Source: Oxytricha trifallax (taxonomy: Eukaryota; Ciliophora; Spirotrichea; Sporadotrichida; Oxytrichidae). From it: DNA of 64,000 nt. Location of the stretch: positions 62,001-126,000 of the forward strand of contig ARYC01017123.1 of assembly GCA_000711775.1 (NCBI GenBank), given 5' to 3'. Within the stretch, counting starts at the first letter, position 1. The number at the start of each line of letters is the position of its first letter. Positions 1 through 12,550 of this stretch are shown one piece after another. The notes under the pieces are model-generated. The model saw only the letters and a list, made by a program, of their open reading frames with translations, did not search any database and was not told the origin of the DNA. The translations under genes were made by a program, and so were the position numbers.

Positions 1-880
1 GCGTATAAATTGTTTGCAATTACCTAAATCCTAGAATTCTTAAATTTCCATTTTAAAAAATTATTTAAATAATTTTGAGTAAGAAATCAGTACATATATT
101 ATTATTAGTATTTTTTAATTAATACTTCTTGGACCTATCATATAAAATAAATTTAAATAAGATTCTATAAAGAAAAAGATTAGTGATTAATTAATTATTA
201 ATTTAAAAGTCATTTAATTTAGCTAATTTCAAGGTAAAATAAAGTTTTTTATCTATCATAAAGGATTTATTTATTATAATTAATAGTTTAATTTATTGAT
301 CTAAATCATTGCTTTATCAATATTAAGAAAATTAACAAATAAAAATAATTCTCATATATTAATCTATGTTTTTGTCTTACTATAGCATCATTTAAATGAC
401 AATATATTAAAAAATTTTAAGCTTTAATTTTAACTCAGACTTATTTACTCAAAATATATCAGCATATGATCAATATGAAATAAAATTAAATGCTAAAATG
501 AGATTATTGTTTTTTTATTTGTATTATATGTAGAGATCATTGTTCATAATTTCAGGAAGTTAAATAATTTTTAATTCTATTTAAAAAAAACATATTTATA
601 TTATTTTTATACATGCATGAATTCTCGCAAAATTATTGGACTTATGTGGTGGGTTTTATAATTTCAATAATGTTTAACAGTTAATCAAACATTATCCAAA
701 TGTTGAAAATTTCTAGGTTCAATAAAAACGGTGTTACTGAGTAAATTGATAATAAATGACCTGATAAATACTCAAATGGTTTGTTAAAATTATAATTTTA
801 ATATTTAAAATAACTTTCTATACTCAATTGGCATGAATTTCTCTAAAGTCTAGTCTATAAATATTTTTATTAAAATACAT
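1..880. other. AT-rich stretch, no clear gene
   Basis: This is very AT-rich sequence. A short plus-strand frame around 600-740 stays open under the ciliate code and contains a few Gly, Cys and Trp codons. It is too short and too ambiguous between frames to call. I see no repeat or RNA gene here. Confidence 0.4.
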
Positions 881-1042
881 CATGTAAGATCATTATAGTA
901 TGCGTAATAGTACTTTGATGAAACTAATGGTTCAATAACAACTTATGGTACTCTTCAATGGATTAGAGCTTAGCTGAATTTCCCTTATGCCTGTAGACCT
1001 CAATCAGTTAATAAGGGTTTTATAAGTTGCTGGATCAGTTGA
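881..1042 (+). pseudogene. coding remnant, unassigned
   Basis: I do not recognise this gene. With TAA/TAG read as Gln, a frame runs open for about 53 codons to TGA at 1040-1042. It includes YFDETNGSITTYG followed by LQWIRAQLNFPYACRPQ, which has far more Asp, Gly, Pro, Cys and Trp than random AT-rich DNA gives. Four in-frame TAA/TAG codons lie in the stretch. No start codon or upstream exon is evident, so this is an internal fragment of a larger gene. Coding-like sequence seems to continue after the TGA in another frame (to about 1110), which suggests a frameshifted or otherwise broken copy. Confidence 0.5.
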
Positions 1043-1099
1043 AGTGAGAGAAGGTTAATTCAGTTTTGGCACTTAAAATAATTAATGCTGATTATAAAT

Positions 1100-2212
1100 G
1101 CTAAGCAAATGAAATTATTATATTAAATTGTATTTATAAGTATATCTAGGTTTATCTACTAATACGTTAAGAACCAAAAACTTCTTAATTCTTGCATGTT
1201 ATCCTTGTCATGTTCATGCTTAAATATTGTTTGCAAAGGGTTTAGGCAAATTCACACTCTACTTAAATTAAATTATGGGGTTTTTGTGGCTTTTTACTTA
1301 AATGAATCTATTATGGTAATTAAGATAGTTAAAAAAAATTCCTATGACATCATTTAATAACGGTAGAATAATGGGTTAAACAAAACAAAATTCATCAATC
1401 CAATTAACTTGAAACTACAGAGATTAAGCTAAAGGATAGTGATAAACTTAGACTAATAGTAAAGGATTTTGGGCACTTTTTTTAAAAAAAAATCCTTTCA
1501 TACTGTTAAATTTACTTCGCTATTTAGGAGATTCTGATTTTTTATACATCCAATACTCTTAATTAAATAAAAAAAATCTTTTTAACCCAGCCAACTCCTA
1601 GGATGTATATTCTGTAAAATATATTTGTACTTAAAACTATAAATATTTTGTATATTTTTTTAATTATTTAATGGTCTAAACGATCAAAGCTTGGTCTCAC
1701 ATTTACTATGAGTGCATTGTTTTTATTAATCAAAAAGGCAAATAAAAATTACATTATTTTATATAAGTTAATGAAGCTAACCAACACAGACAAGAAATAT
1801 ATTATTCTTTGCTACTACTCGAAACAAAGTATCATAATTTTATAAAAATAGATAAATTTTGATTGAACTATTCCTGAACATTAACTCTTTAGCTCTTTTG
1901 AGAGCCTTTAAACTTCAAGTGAGCAATCTTGAATGATAACCAACACGGAGCAGAACAGTTCTTTAAGAATATTCAAGATACTTTCTCTCTAAACTAGTTA
2001 TATTCTTTGAAGCTATTTACAAGAAAGTTTTGGTATTATCAATCACTCAAGACAATGATCATCAATTGAGCTTGCTCTATTTTTGAATAAAATTGACAAG
2101 CCTATATGGCAGGATCATTTGAGCTTGCAAAGATTCTTCGAAAAACTCTAGACTTTAATAGTTAAATATTTTTTAAATTGATAAAGATTTAGATGGACCT
2201 TAATGCCTGAGT
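1100..2212. other. AT-rich stretch with faint coding traces
   Basis: This stretch holds no gene I can define. Around 1180-1320 and 1900-2160 there are GC-richer patches whose plus-strand ciliate-code translations look partly protein-like (for example HGAEQFFKNIQDTF near 1945). The frame changes every few dozen codons. They may be the broken upstream part of the coding sequence that becomes clear at 2215. Confidence 0.35.
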
Positions 2213-2214
2213 GA

Positions 2215-2630
2215 TATTTCTATGAAAATAAATAAAGTCACTTATTAAATATTCAACTATGTAAAAGATACGATTATATCAATTATGCTGACAAAAGTAT
2301 TAAATATAATGCTTCATTTGAAGCTGACTATTTAATTGGATTTACAGATAAATGGTTTAAATTCTCTATTATTAAGCGAGCATCTGAAGCGGCATTTTTT
2401 AGCAAGAGTTTATGTTCCATCTAAACTTTCACTTGTAAATAATCAATAGGAGGGAGAAAAACTAAGCAGTTACCACTTAAGCCAGAAGACATCTTAGATA
2501 TATTTTTACATACTGATATTATGGAAGAAGAACTAATACTAAAAGAATTTCTCAGTAGTATAATTTACAAAGTTCCACAGAATGCAGACTCTGATAATGA
2601 AAACCTCAAAGAAGAGGATTACTAATAAAT
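2215..2630 (+). pseudogene. coding remnant, charged protein, unassigned
   Basis: I do not recognise the family. The ciliate-code frame opens after TGA at 2212-2214. It reads YINYADKSIKYNASFEADYL, then FTDKWFKFSIIKRASEAAFF, and ends in an acidic tail (IMEEELILKEFLSSIIYK, then NADSDNENLKEEDY followed by two in-frame TAA). The composition is clearly protein-like: charged, with Ala and Asp codons unlike surrounding DNA. The frame itself stays open to TGA at 3055-3057, but beyond about 2630 it enters AT-rich and then GC-rich sequence that I think is not part of this gene. No convincing ATG sits at the 5' edge, so the start is missing or in another exon or frame. Confidence 0.6.
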
Positions 2631-2821
2631 TTGCATTAAGCATCTTTTACAAGTGAGCATGAAAGTAACGGTATAGATGGCAGTATTAAAATGGAAGTAC
2701 TAGTGCTAAAGCCTCATTTACCACCAAATTGTTGATATAAATTTTATTGATTTTTTTTGCTCACTTTAGGGAGTAATAATTGAATTAAAGTGGTTAAAGT
2801 TTAATTATTCAATCCTTCCAA

Positions 2822-3110
2822 TTAAATCAGAGTCAGGTCGGCAGTTGGGTGGCAGCTTGCCCAACTGGAACACTTAGCTCGAACCCCAGACCCGCCAACG
2901 GTTATTATCGGCAAATGATCATGGTCTTCTCCACCTCCCTTGTAATAATTAGCAGAGATGGGTGGCCTAACATATACGATTTGTCTCTGATCAGTGTCCT
3001 TTAGTCGAGTAACGTATAAGTACCCATGAGTAAAATGTTCAATTACAATAAAAATGAAGAATCTCCAGAAGAAAAAAACACTTAGTGAAGTCGATGCTTG
3101 CAATGGATTC
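2822..3110 (+). repeat. GC-rich tRNA-like block, possible SINE
   Basis: About 230-290 bp are much richer in GC than the flanks. On the plus strand, TCGGCAGTTGGG at 2838-2849 resembles a Pol III A box. AGCTCGAACCCC at 2876-2887 resembles a B box with about two mismatches. They are about 38 bp apart, a normal tRNA-type distance. Between them CAGTTGGG can pair with CCCAACTG. No full tRNA cloverleaf was found, and no target duplication or tail was identified. The TCGA core of the B box is palindromic, so the orientation is uncertain. A decayed tRNA-derived SINE is the best reading; a fortuitously GC-rich coding block is the alternative. Confidence 0.4.
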
Positions 3111-3388
3111 ACAGTCTTGTCAATTATTTGAACATCATTAATACTTATTAAATATATTGTAATTATTACAATCCCTTGACTTTCAGTTTACACTTACTTA
3201 CCTAAAATTACCAATTATTTTACTTATTTTTACATCCATTATTTTATTAGTAAAATTATTTAATATATATATTTTATTTGAGTTTAAATTATTAGATTTA
3301 TTATATTTTACTTTAATACTTAAAAAAATGAATTGTGAGCTAATATATAGTGAATTTAATAGTAATTGATTTTAATTATTTGTATTAG

Positions 3389-4273
3389 ATATCCAAATAA
3401 TAAATAAGAAACTAGTACCAAACAAATACTAATACTACAGAATATGTCAACAATAGAAATTATGCAGCTACTATCAAAAATACATTTTTGATATCAGTAG
3501 TTAAAACTAAAAAAGTAACAAATAATATCAATATTAACACAATAAATTCTAGCAACTAATCTGCGAATACTAAAAAAGTCGCTAAAATTAAATAAAGACT
3601 ACTTTTTATGCAAGCATAACTAATCAATAAATATGTTAATGATACTAGCAAAGACACTGGTAATACATAGTATACTATTACTAATAACTGTGGATACATT
3701 ATTACTCAATAAATTACTTCTAACACCATTTAAATGCAGCTGGTAGACATTATAATATTGCAGCTGGTTAATCTCAATAAAATTATTGTACCACAACTAC
3801 TATTAATAACGCTACAGGAAATTAAATAAAGCGGCTAGCCGCAATGAATTATTTTTTTGTATGTAGATCCAATTTAATTTTGCCCAGAAAAAATAAGAAA
3901 AGTAGGACAAGTTACTTAAGAATACTAAACAGAGATTTTAACTCGAACCTTTCATTGATAATAAAATAGAAAGAAATTGCAAAGAGATATAGGCTATGAA
4001 TAGTAAGTGCAAGAAAGGCATTAAATTAAAAAAAATATGAAGATAAAACTATGCGAAAGCATTCAAGTTAAAGAAGTGGTGATTAAATTGTGCAAAAAAT
4101 AAAAAACTAGGGTCACTAAAAAATTTTCAATCAGAAACTGCTCATTCCACATGAAAAGAGCGTTATAGCAAGATCAAGCAAAGTCAAATGAATTCAGATA
4201 TTGTTAACATACAGGCAAAAAAAATTTTTATTAAATTTAAATGCGTGAAACTTCAGCTTAAATTACTCTTTGA
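3389..4273 (+). pseudogene. long Asn/Thr-rich to Lys-rich open frame with two TGA breaks
   Basis: One plus-strand frame runs about 295 codons under the ciliate code, with TGA only at 3845, near 3956, and at the end (4271-4273). The first part is rich in Asn and Thr with a NCGYIITQQITSN stretch. The middle has YVDPIQFCPEKIRKVGQ. The last part is Lys/Gln/Glu-rich (QEYQTEILTRTF, RDIGYEQQVQERHQIKK). A second frame near 3720-3790 carries NAAGRHYNIAAGQSQQN, so a frameshift is likely there. The left edge is preceded by TTATTTGTATTAG, a plausible 3' splice site. I cannot assign a family. The protein-like composition argues for a real but decaying gene. Confidence 0.5.
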
Positions 4274-6872
4274 TTAATTTAAAAAGAAATTTTAATATCT
4301 AAAACTAATGTAACTAGTCTGATATACAAAGACTAGATAAATAAATATTATTGTTTAGTAAATGAAATTTTTTTAAAATTCTAAATGATCTGCCCTTTAT
4401 TGACATTAAGATAATGACTCCCATAAAATAGAATTCAATTAATGATATTTTGCTTCATAAATTATCCGTAAAGCAGGAAAAATATGTAGGAATTGATGAA
4501 TATACAGAAATTATGTAGGTAGTTACTGGTATTTAATAAAAAGAATTTCAGAATTTTTAGCTCTTGAAAATGCAAAAGTTTTTCATAGACCTGATGGGAT
4601 CTATGCTAAAAATTAGAATGTAAAATTTGGGTCTTTTGATAATATTGATTAGTATCACAAGAAGTATTTCATATTCTTTATTATCGAAAATGCTCATTAA
4701 AACGGAATCAGTTGAAGCTAAACCGCTTAGTTCAAGCCATTATTATAAAATGTAAATCTTTTATCTTAAATCTTTGAAAGTAAAGTTTTTATAAAAAATC
4801 ACCTTATTATAGATTGATAAAGGCTGTCAAAAAAATTTAAATAATAAACTCTTGGCTGAGAGACCGAAAGAGAAATATCAATATATTGGATTAAATTTAA
4901 AATCTATAAATAATCATAATTAAAAAGTAAAATAAAATAGAGGTTTAAGGTACTTGAGAATTTAAGATGACCTTGAAAGAGTTAAACTTTAAAAGTCCTT
5001 TCCTAAGAAATCCTAGTTAAAAGGTTCAGAGTAAATTAAAAAAAGCTTATTTTCGAAAATATAGATTTAATTAAAATAAAAAGAATAGAAAGAAAATTTA
5101 ATAAATCTTACTTGACTAAGAAATCAGTAGATTTTGTTGTTGATTATTGAGAATGAAAGAATCAAGAGTTACTTTTAAAATGGTTCGTTTTAATCTTTAA
5201 ATTTCATTATAATAAATAGGAATAACACTGCAAAATTAAAGTTTTAATATTCACATCTTATTTGCCATCAAACAATAGATAGACCAAGAAAAGATCGACA
5301 AAATTTTAATAAACAAAAAGCTGTCACATTGCAAACAACAATAATTAAAAATTATAAAATAGAAGTGATTCAGACTCTTTGTAAACTTTTGAAACTCAAT
5401 AAAGAAAACCAAGCTTCGTTGATTTTAGCGGAGTTCCTACTTAGTAGATCTAAGTAGTCTTTACAACGCTACCAAAGTGATGTAAAAATTAGTATGTGAA
5501 ATTCTTAAATATAACTTAAATTTAGCTTTAGAGACTTTCTAAGAATAAAGGGGGCTTATTTTTAATTGATAATAATCTAGAAATAGATAAAGGCAAGTAA
5601 ATGTTGATTTTTACGAAAATTATGATTCAACTCAAGTTGCTTCAAACTTTGGAAAACACTATAACAAGATTTTTAGGTAATTTTTTATTTTAATAGGAAC
5701 AAAAAGAGATGGTAAAGCTTATAGAAAAATTCTTTGGCAGAAAATATATGATCTTTATACAAGACTTTTATTTCTAGAAATAAATATAATTGGAATTCAA
5801 ACTAAGTTTTTAAATACAAAAATTTGGATACACCAACCTCATAGCTCTAATATTCAACTACTGGTTCAAACTATAAGAATATTGATAAAATTCAAATAAT
5901 TGGTTTACTTAAAATAGAAATGGTTTCAATAATTACATCAAATTAAAAATCACAAACTATTTATATTAAATGTCGACTTTAATATTTAAGATTTTTATTT
6001 AATTATTAATAAAAAAAATTAACTTATAAATAAAATAACGGAATTAATACTTGATGCTCTAAGTTCAAGATAAATTAAAAAGTAGCAGGATAAGATTAAT
6101 GGGAGCAATTGCTAACTTGGTTGGTATTAATATTCTGAGATACCAAATGGGCATTTGCTTAGTTTTATTTAAGTTTTAATAAAACATTAATATTTAATAA
6201 TATTTTTTCATAAAAAAAATTATAAATGGTATTATTTAAAAGCATCTGTTAGATAATTTAAATCAATTAAATCAATTAAATTTATTATAAATATAAAAAT
6301 TAAAATTTTGTTAAAAATAACTCATTAAGTTCACAACTGAGAATATCCATTTCATTTATCTAGATTTATAATTATATATTTTAGTTATTTTACTAATTAA
6401 TTTTAAATTGCTTTGGCTTAATTTATGTTTAATTTTTTTTCTCATACACTTTATTAGTTGCTAATTTTAAACTTTCTCTTTCCCTTACTCTAAAATCTTC
6501 TTTTCTCTTATTGACTAAAATCTTTCATGTCTTCCTATTATAAAGATTTTTATAAGCTGATTTTTTTAATAAAATCATTGGGATTAATATTTACATTGAT
6601 TTATGCTAAATATATTAAGAATAATTTTTATGAAATGGAATCACCAATTTTATCCCCATCATTTACAAAAAATAAATTTTATAAAAGGATAATTTTTTAT
6701 GCATTTAGGTGATTGTAAAACTTTCTATAATCTTAATCATGAATTTAATTGTCATTAAATATTTTAATTTATCAAATTATTAAAAAAAGTAGATTTCCTA
6801 GGTTTCTAACTCCAATAAAAAATGGTTTAAAGCCTTACGCGTGTTCCATTGCCACATAGATATAATTTTTGA
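4274..6872. other. degenerate coding traces then AT-rich DNA
   Basis: From 4274 to about 6000 the plus strand has many short ciliate-code runs with protein-like composition in shifting frames, for example FGSFDNIDQYHKKYFIFFI near 4630. They probably continue the broken gene upstream, but I cannot join them. From 6000 to 6870 I see only AT-rich sequence; a 61-codon standard-code ATG frame at 6527-6712 has low-complexity composition and is not supported. Confidence 0.35.
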
Positions 6873-7370
6873 TTTTTATTATCTCTTTTTTTTATTATTC
6901 CCTAAAAATAGAATCTTAATCCATTATTATATGCTAATGTATTCATAAGCAAAATTCTTCAAAAATAAAGAGGAAAAGCTAATTAGTTTAGAGAAGTTCA
7001 TAAATATGAAAACACTAGTACAATTTACATTTCACTAACTGTCCAAAGATGTTCTGATGAAATTGAGATGAAAGTTAATAATGCCTACCATACTGGAGTA
7101 TCAGAGACACAGATAAGAAAAGAAATCAAACCTTTAAGTCTATTAATTTTAGGAATTCCAAAGTGTAACCCACTTCTTCTTAATCCCATTCATGAGTAAA
7201 TATTTCAAAATGCGAATATTATTTATATTAATAAGAACTAAAAAAGTAAGTTATATATTACTAGTTTAAAATACGAGTAATTAGATTAATTATTGTTATT
7301 CACGGAATTTTTCCTATTTTTTTAATATAATTTTCATTTATAAATATATATATATTACCGGGGCTCTTGA
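6873..7370 (+). pseudogene. coding remnant, unassigned
   Basis: The ciliate-code frame is open between TGA at 6870-6872 and TGA at 7368-7370. The convincing part is about 6905-7240. It reads NPLLYANVFISKILQKQRGK, ANQFREVHKYENTSTIYISL, TVQRCSDEIEMKVNNAYHTG and PLSLLILGIPKCNPLLLNPI. The last third drifts into AT-rich low-complexity sequence, so the true coding end is probably near a GTAAGT at 7247, which could be a splice donor. There is no clear start codon. I do not recognise the family. The composition is unlike the flanks, and this is one of the cleaner gene fragments in the left third of the window. Confidence 0.55.
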
Positions 7371-10300
7371 TATATTTATCTTTACAATTGAGTCCCTTTA
7401 TATGAACTCCTCTTAATAGAAAGTATATTTATTATTATATTATAATTATTGTAATTCAGGTAATAATTATAATTCAAAAATATATCATATATAATTATGG
7501 ATAAAGATTAAATGTCTTTCAAGATGAGATTGACACAAGATTTAATTGTGGTCTAACCCGAAGCTGTTCAAGTAATTTCTTATATTTGAAGTGTTCTATG
7601 CTTTAACATTCAATACTAACAAATTATCACGGGATTTGTAATTATAATATTTATAATTAAATGAAATTATCATTAGTTGAAGTAATATAGACAGCTAATT
7701 ATTAAACTGAAGGGGTTTTTTTCGAGCCTTTTTTTCTCAGAATTTTCGCCAATAATTTATCACTAGTTTTTACTTTAACTTTGAGATGATTAACTTATCC
7801 CGCTTTGGTATTATTACAATCCGCTCCATATTAGAGTGCACATTTATATTATGACTTATATTTTCAATATAAATTTGGAAAAAATACAAAAAATCATCAT
7901 ATTTATAATACTCCAGTCTGTTGAAGTCCACGTATTAAATTTAAACATTTAAAAGTCTTTTATAAATTCGATTAATACAAAATATATTATTTTTTCTATT
8001 ATTTTTAAATCCTATGAGTAGCCAAAAGTCCATATTTTCGAAATTATCAGAGTCTAAGATTTACGATTGAATTTAAATCTAAGAGAATGATTTTAAATTA
8101 ATTTAGCTTGTAAAAGAGTTATCAAAAAAAGCTCAAATAAAACATTCAATATTTTAGTTATTGTCATCTTAAAGTAATAGAATCAGAGTTTTTTGAGAAT
8201 CTTATTTAATTGTTTGATATATATCGTTGTTCTAGAACTCCGCTGCTTTGCTCTTGCAAATCATTTTCCTTAGAAGATCAATATGAATTCCAATTTGCAA
8301 TCTAAAAAAGAATACAGAATATTAATTTTAGATTAATATGTGAATTGTATTTATTTATTTCTGCTATTTTTCTCTTCGTACTAGCTTAACTATTCTGCTG
8401 TAATACTAGAATATCTTTCTATTTTTGACTTTTACATAGGTGACTCTTCCATTTTATAAAGACACATATATTTGAAGAACGCCATCTATGTCATGATATA
8501 TTTTTTGCCGAACAAACTATCTGGAGTTAAAAAAATGAATAAATTCCATATTTAAAAAATGAAAGTGATTATAATTTTTGTTTATTTAAAAAAACTATAA
8601 TTAAAAATAATCGAGCTACAAGATTTCCCAGACCCTTGCAATTTATATTGAGCTCATTCAATATACTAATAACTTATTCGTAATTGTGTTCCTTATAAGC
8701 GATATTTCCAATGATTATATGAAATATTCCCACATTTTTACTGAAAATAACAATTCTTGTTTTTAAAGAGTATTCAAAAAGAATTAAATATTATGAAATC
8801 TGGGTAAAAAGCTTTTCCCTCTCAATCTCTATTATTACAATTAATATTAAAAAAGAGGAAATATTATTAGATTTATCTTTTTTTTATTTTATAATCTTCC
8901 CATTTACCAGGGGAAAATATTTTCAAATAATTGAAGTAATTTAATAAAAAACATAATTGATTAGAAAAAGCCATTAAAATCTAATAAAAAATATAAAAGA
9001 GACGGAAAACCCAAGTAATGCATTAAAATCCTTATGAAAAAAATTAAAAATCCTTTAAATTTTTGATAACCATGATAATGAGAGTAGAGACCCTAATAAA
9101 TTTATAAAATTTCTATTTATTGGAAATGAAATCTTTTTTTTATCTTACTACTATTTTATAAAATGAAAATTCTTAAATATGAGTGAAAATATTGATCGTA
9201 TTATTTATGCTTATACAATCATGATAAACAGACAATATTGATTATTTTAATTTATAATGAATCATAATTTATAGAATATATACACGATGAAGTTAATTGA
9301 GCAATTTCTTTCTAGAAAACCCATTAACTTTAAACTAAAGGTTTAAAAAAGTAATAATTTTTTATAATATTACCATTATAGGTACACCGTCTGGTAAACA
9401 AGGCAATAGAGGCGCTGGAAATTTCTTAATGTAAAGCTTATAAGCAGGTTGAGAAAACAAAATATAAACTTTAAATAAAAAGCTGTTACTAGTTTCTGTG
9501 ATTACATTTACTTGCACATTTTTTATTTAATTATTAATGATTTACATAAAAAAATAGATTAAAAAATTATTGAAAAATTAGTAGACTCCATCGATATTTT
9601 AACTGTCATGTTTATATCATTCTCTATTTAAGATATAATTAATAGTTAGATAAATATGAATCTCTTAGCAGTTATTTAAACATATAAATATAAATTTATA
9701 GCTTTCATAGACATTTTTAGTCAGTTTATTTTAAAGCTTTATAAAAATTTGTTTAATTAAATGAATTGTTGCTAGACTTTCAATTAAAAAATAAGAGTTT
9801 TTATATTATCAATTTTAGTCTTATGTAATATAAATTCTTGGATAATGCTGCAAATTTATTTCGTTATATTTATTTGTAAAACAAGTTTCAAACGAAGAGG
9901 TCTCCAAGTTTTTTTTCAATTTAACGTAGTATTGGACAACTTTCTGAGTGGAGCAGTGTAAATTTTGAAGCTTTTTTATAGTTTTTCTCAGGTTTCTTTG
10001 ACCTGTATATGTTCATCATATATAATTTCTAATTTAACTGAGTTTATCACTGTTACATCATAGGCACATGATAGTAGAATGCGCTATCTTTCAAAAGAAA
10101 ATTCAAATGGCATTTCTGAGATTATTATCATCAAAAATTTACTGTGAATGGATTGACTTCAGCTTATCCTTCAGTCATCGTGTAGTCAACTCTCTTTTCA
10201 CCTTTTCAATGTATGTTTATTTCTGCCCTTATTCCTTTCGTTCAAGTTTTTTTTCGAATGCTTAGGCGAATGCTGTCTAGAAATTTTATGCATTAGTGTT

Positions 10301-10800
10301 AATTTCGTTACTCTTCCATGCAAAATAGAGAGAGAGTGAACGTGATCTCATTTTCTTCCTTTTTATTAAAAATGTATTAAATAAAAATTAGAACATATTA
10401 AAACATGAAAGTTATAACATCAATGAAGTTTTCTGATTTTCAATATATTTCAATTTACCCATGTTTTTGTATTTTATTGATAGTATAAATGATTTTTATT
10501 TATAGATCTTTCTAATTCATTTTTTAATTTTAGACACTAATAATGCTTAACATTTGAGCTTTTATAAAGGTTAAAGGATATTTACATATCAAACGATTAA
10601 TAAGAGAACTGAAATAAATAATTTGATGTAAAATTCAGAATTGATTTTGCAGACTTACAAATATCTACTCGCATATTTCTTAATTTGTATCATATAATAG
10701 AATTAAATAGTTTGCCTTAATCAATCCTTAAATAATTTACCCTATCAATTGAGTATTTGCAAACTTCCTTTAATTAGTATTTAAGTTTCTTATATTTTAT
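7371..10800. other. AT-rich stretch, no clear gene
   Basis: I see no supportable gene, RNA or mobile element here. A short GC-richer patch at 9380-9450 reads GTPSGKQGNRGAGNFLM in one frame, but only for about 25 codons. A 65-codon ATG frame at 10068-10265 is Phe/Ser-rich and shows no family features. Confidence 0.4.
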
Positions 10801-11612
10801 TAAGGTAGAATTTTTGAATTGATTTAATAATTATAATACAAATACAGATTTATAGGTAATTAAGAATAAGGCTTTTTGCTTAAAGTTGCTTGTAATCGTG
10901 ATTAGCTTCATCATTTTGATCTTATTAATATTTTCTTGTATTTATTGAATTCCTACAAGATATTGCACGTTGGTTTCTCGATATTCTCGCTTCAATTATT
11001 TCAGGTTTTTTCAAACTTTCAGTGTTCCTTTGACCACTTCTTAGTTTAGAAGCACTATATCAGGATTCTTAATTGTTAGGCCAACTCCATTTTAATTGCC
11101 CGAATACATTTAAATTCGAGAAATTATTAAAATTAAATATGTCTTGGCTTTAATTAAAATTATTAAATTAAAAATTAATTAAATCATCACTAATAAAAAT
11201 TCTCTATAAATTAAAACTACTAAATTAAACATAAATCAATAAGCATTAAAACTAAAAAAGTTTTAATCAGACATATTTAATTTTAATAATTTCTCGAATT
11301 TTAATGTATTCGGGCAATTAAAATGGAGTTGGCCTAACAATTAAGAATCCTGATATAGTGCTTCTAAACTAAGAAGTGGTCAAAGGAACACTGAAAGTTT
11401 GAAAAAACCTGAAATAATTGAAGCGAGAATATCGAGAAACCAACGTGCAATATCTTGTAGGAATTCAATAAATACAAGAAAATATTAATAAGATCAAAAT
11501 GATGAAGCTAATCACGATTACAAGCAACTTTAAGCAAAAAGCCTTATTCTTAATTACCTATAAATCTGTATTTGTATTATAATTATTAAATCAATTCAAA
11601 AATTCTACCTTA
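10801..11612. repeat. 812-bp near-perfect palindrome (two 344-bp arms)
   Basis: The left arm at 10801-11144 is the reverse complement of 11269-11612, with a 124-bp AT-rich spacer. The arms keep register from end to end: outer TAAGGTAGAA pairs with TTCTACCTTA, and inner ATATGTCT pairs with AGACATAT. I noticed only a rare mismatch, for example ACATTTAAATTC against ACATTAAAATTC. Such identity over 344 bp implies a recent inverted duplication, a fold-back element or ongoing gene conversion. No flanking target duplication was seen. The arms are GC-richer than the flanks and carry a coding-like frame (see 11354-11695). Confidence 0.9.
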
Positions 11613-11695
11613 CCAAAAAAGAAACAATTTCCTTCGCACTATATTTAAGGTTTAATGGAATAATTATTTTATGGTTTAAAGAAATAATTATTTGA
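11354..11695 (+). pseudogene. coding-like frame in the right palindrome arm
   Basis: Under the ciliate code the right arm is open from just after TGA (11351-11353) and runs past the arm end. It reads SASKLRSGQRNTESLKKPEI, IEARISRNQRAISCRNSINT, then RKYQQDQNDEANHDYKQLQA, which is protein-like and hydrophilic. The same sequence necessarily exists in inverted orientation in the left arm. No start codon or family is recognisable. It could be a fragment of a mobile-element protein captured in the arms, or chance, since the TGA stop alone is rare in this composition. Confidence 0.4.
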
Positions 11696-11699
11696 ATTA

Positions 11700-12550
11700 G
11701 TTATAATTAGCTCTTAATTTTTTTTTTAACTAGGATAAAGGATTTTTCTTATCCAACTCTGTAAGAACACCTCAAATATTTTTAATGTTTGATACTTATT
11801 AATAAACAATTATCGAGAAAATGATGCCTTTCATTCAATCAAAGAGATCACACCCAATCTTATAATTAAATTTAAAATTAAGCATTGTATATATGGGTTT
11901 TAGATAATTTTAATGATAAAAGCCTTTATTTACAATATAAAAATGATTAAATGCAGTGAAACTTCATTTTAAATAATTAGTCTCTTCCAAAACTTTATGA
12001 GATTATGTTTTTATTAAAAGCATATTTCTAATCAAATATAAGATGATAGAAACTGCTTCTTTAATTATGAAATACCTTAAATTAATTTTTTAACATAAAA
12101 AATGGCCTCCTATATCTATTATTTTTATCATTGTTTAATTATTTGCACTTTTTATTTGAATTTTTAACACAGAAATAAATAATCAAAATAATATTTTAAA
12201 TAGTTAGGCCTTTAAGAAAATTTTTTCCCACTTACTATATAGATAACAAATTAATTTAATTTATTTATTATTATTCCTAAAAGTTGGATGATTATTTTTT
12301 GGAAAATTAACTTCAAATCAGTAAAAATATTTTGGTTGATAAAACCTAATAAGAGAAATAATAAATATTTCTTTGAAGGAATTTCAACCTTAATTTAGAA
12401 GACTTTGTTTGTCAGGATGAATTTACAATTTGCAAATTATTATAATACTATTAAGGGAAAAAATATTTAGTACTTAATAATTTTGAAAACTAATGAAAAA
12501 ATAAATGGTATTAGCAATAAAATAATAAAAATATAACACAAAATCTTTTT
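11700..12550. other. AT-rich stretch, nothing seen
   Basis: This is low-complexity AT-rich sequence. I see no coding, repeat or RNA signal. Confidence 0.45.

Noticed and set aside
2822..3112. 96-codon minus-strand ATG frame over the GC-rich block
   Set aside because: The openness is explained by high GC in the block. The tRNA-like motifs and the lack of protein-family features favour a SINE-type repeat.
9380..9450. Gly-rich collagen-like stretch GTPSGKQGNRGAG
   Set aside because: It is only about 25 codons, with no Gly-x-y periodicity beyond a few triplets and no continuation in any frame.
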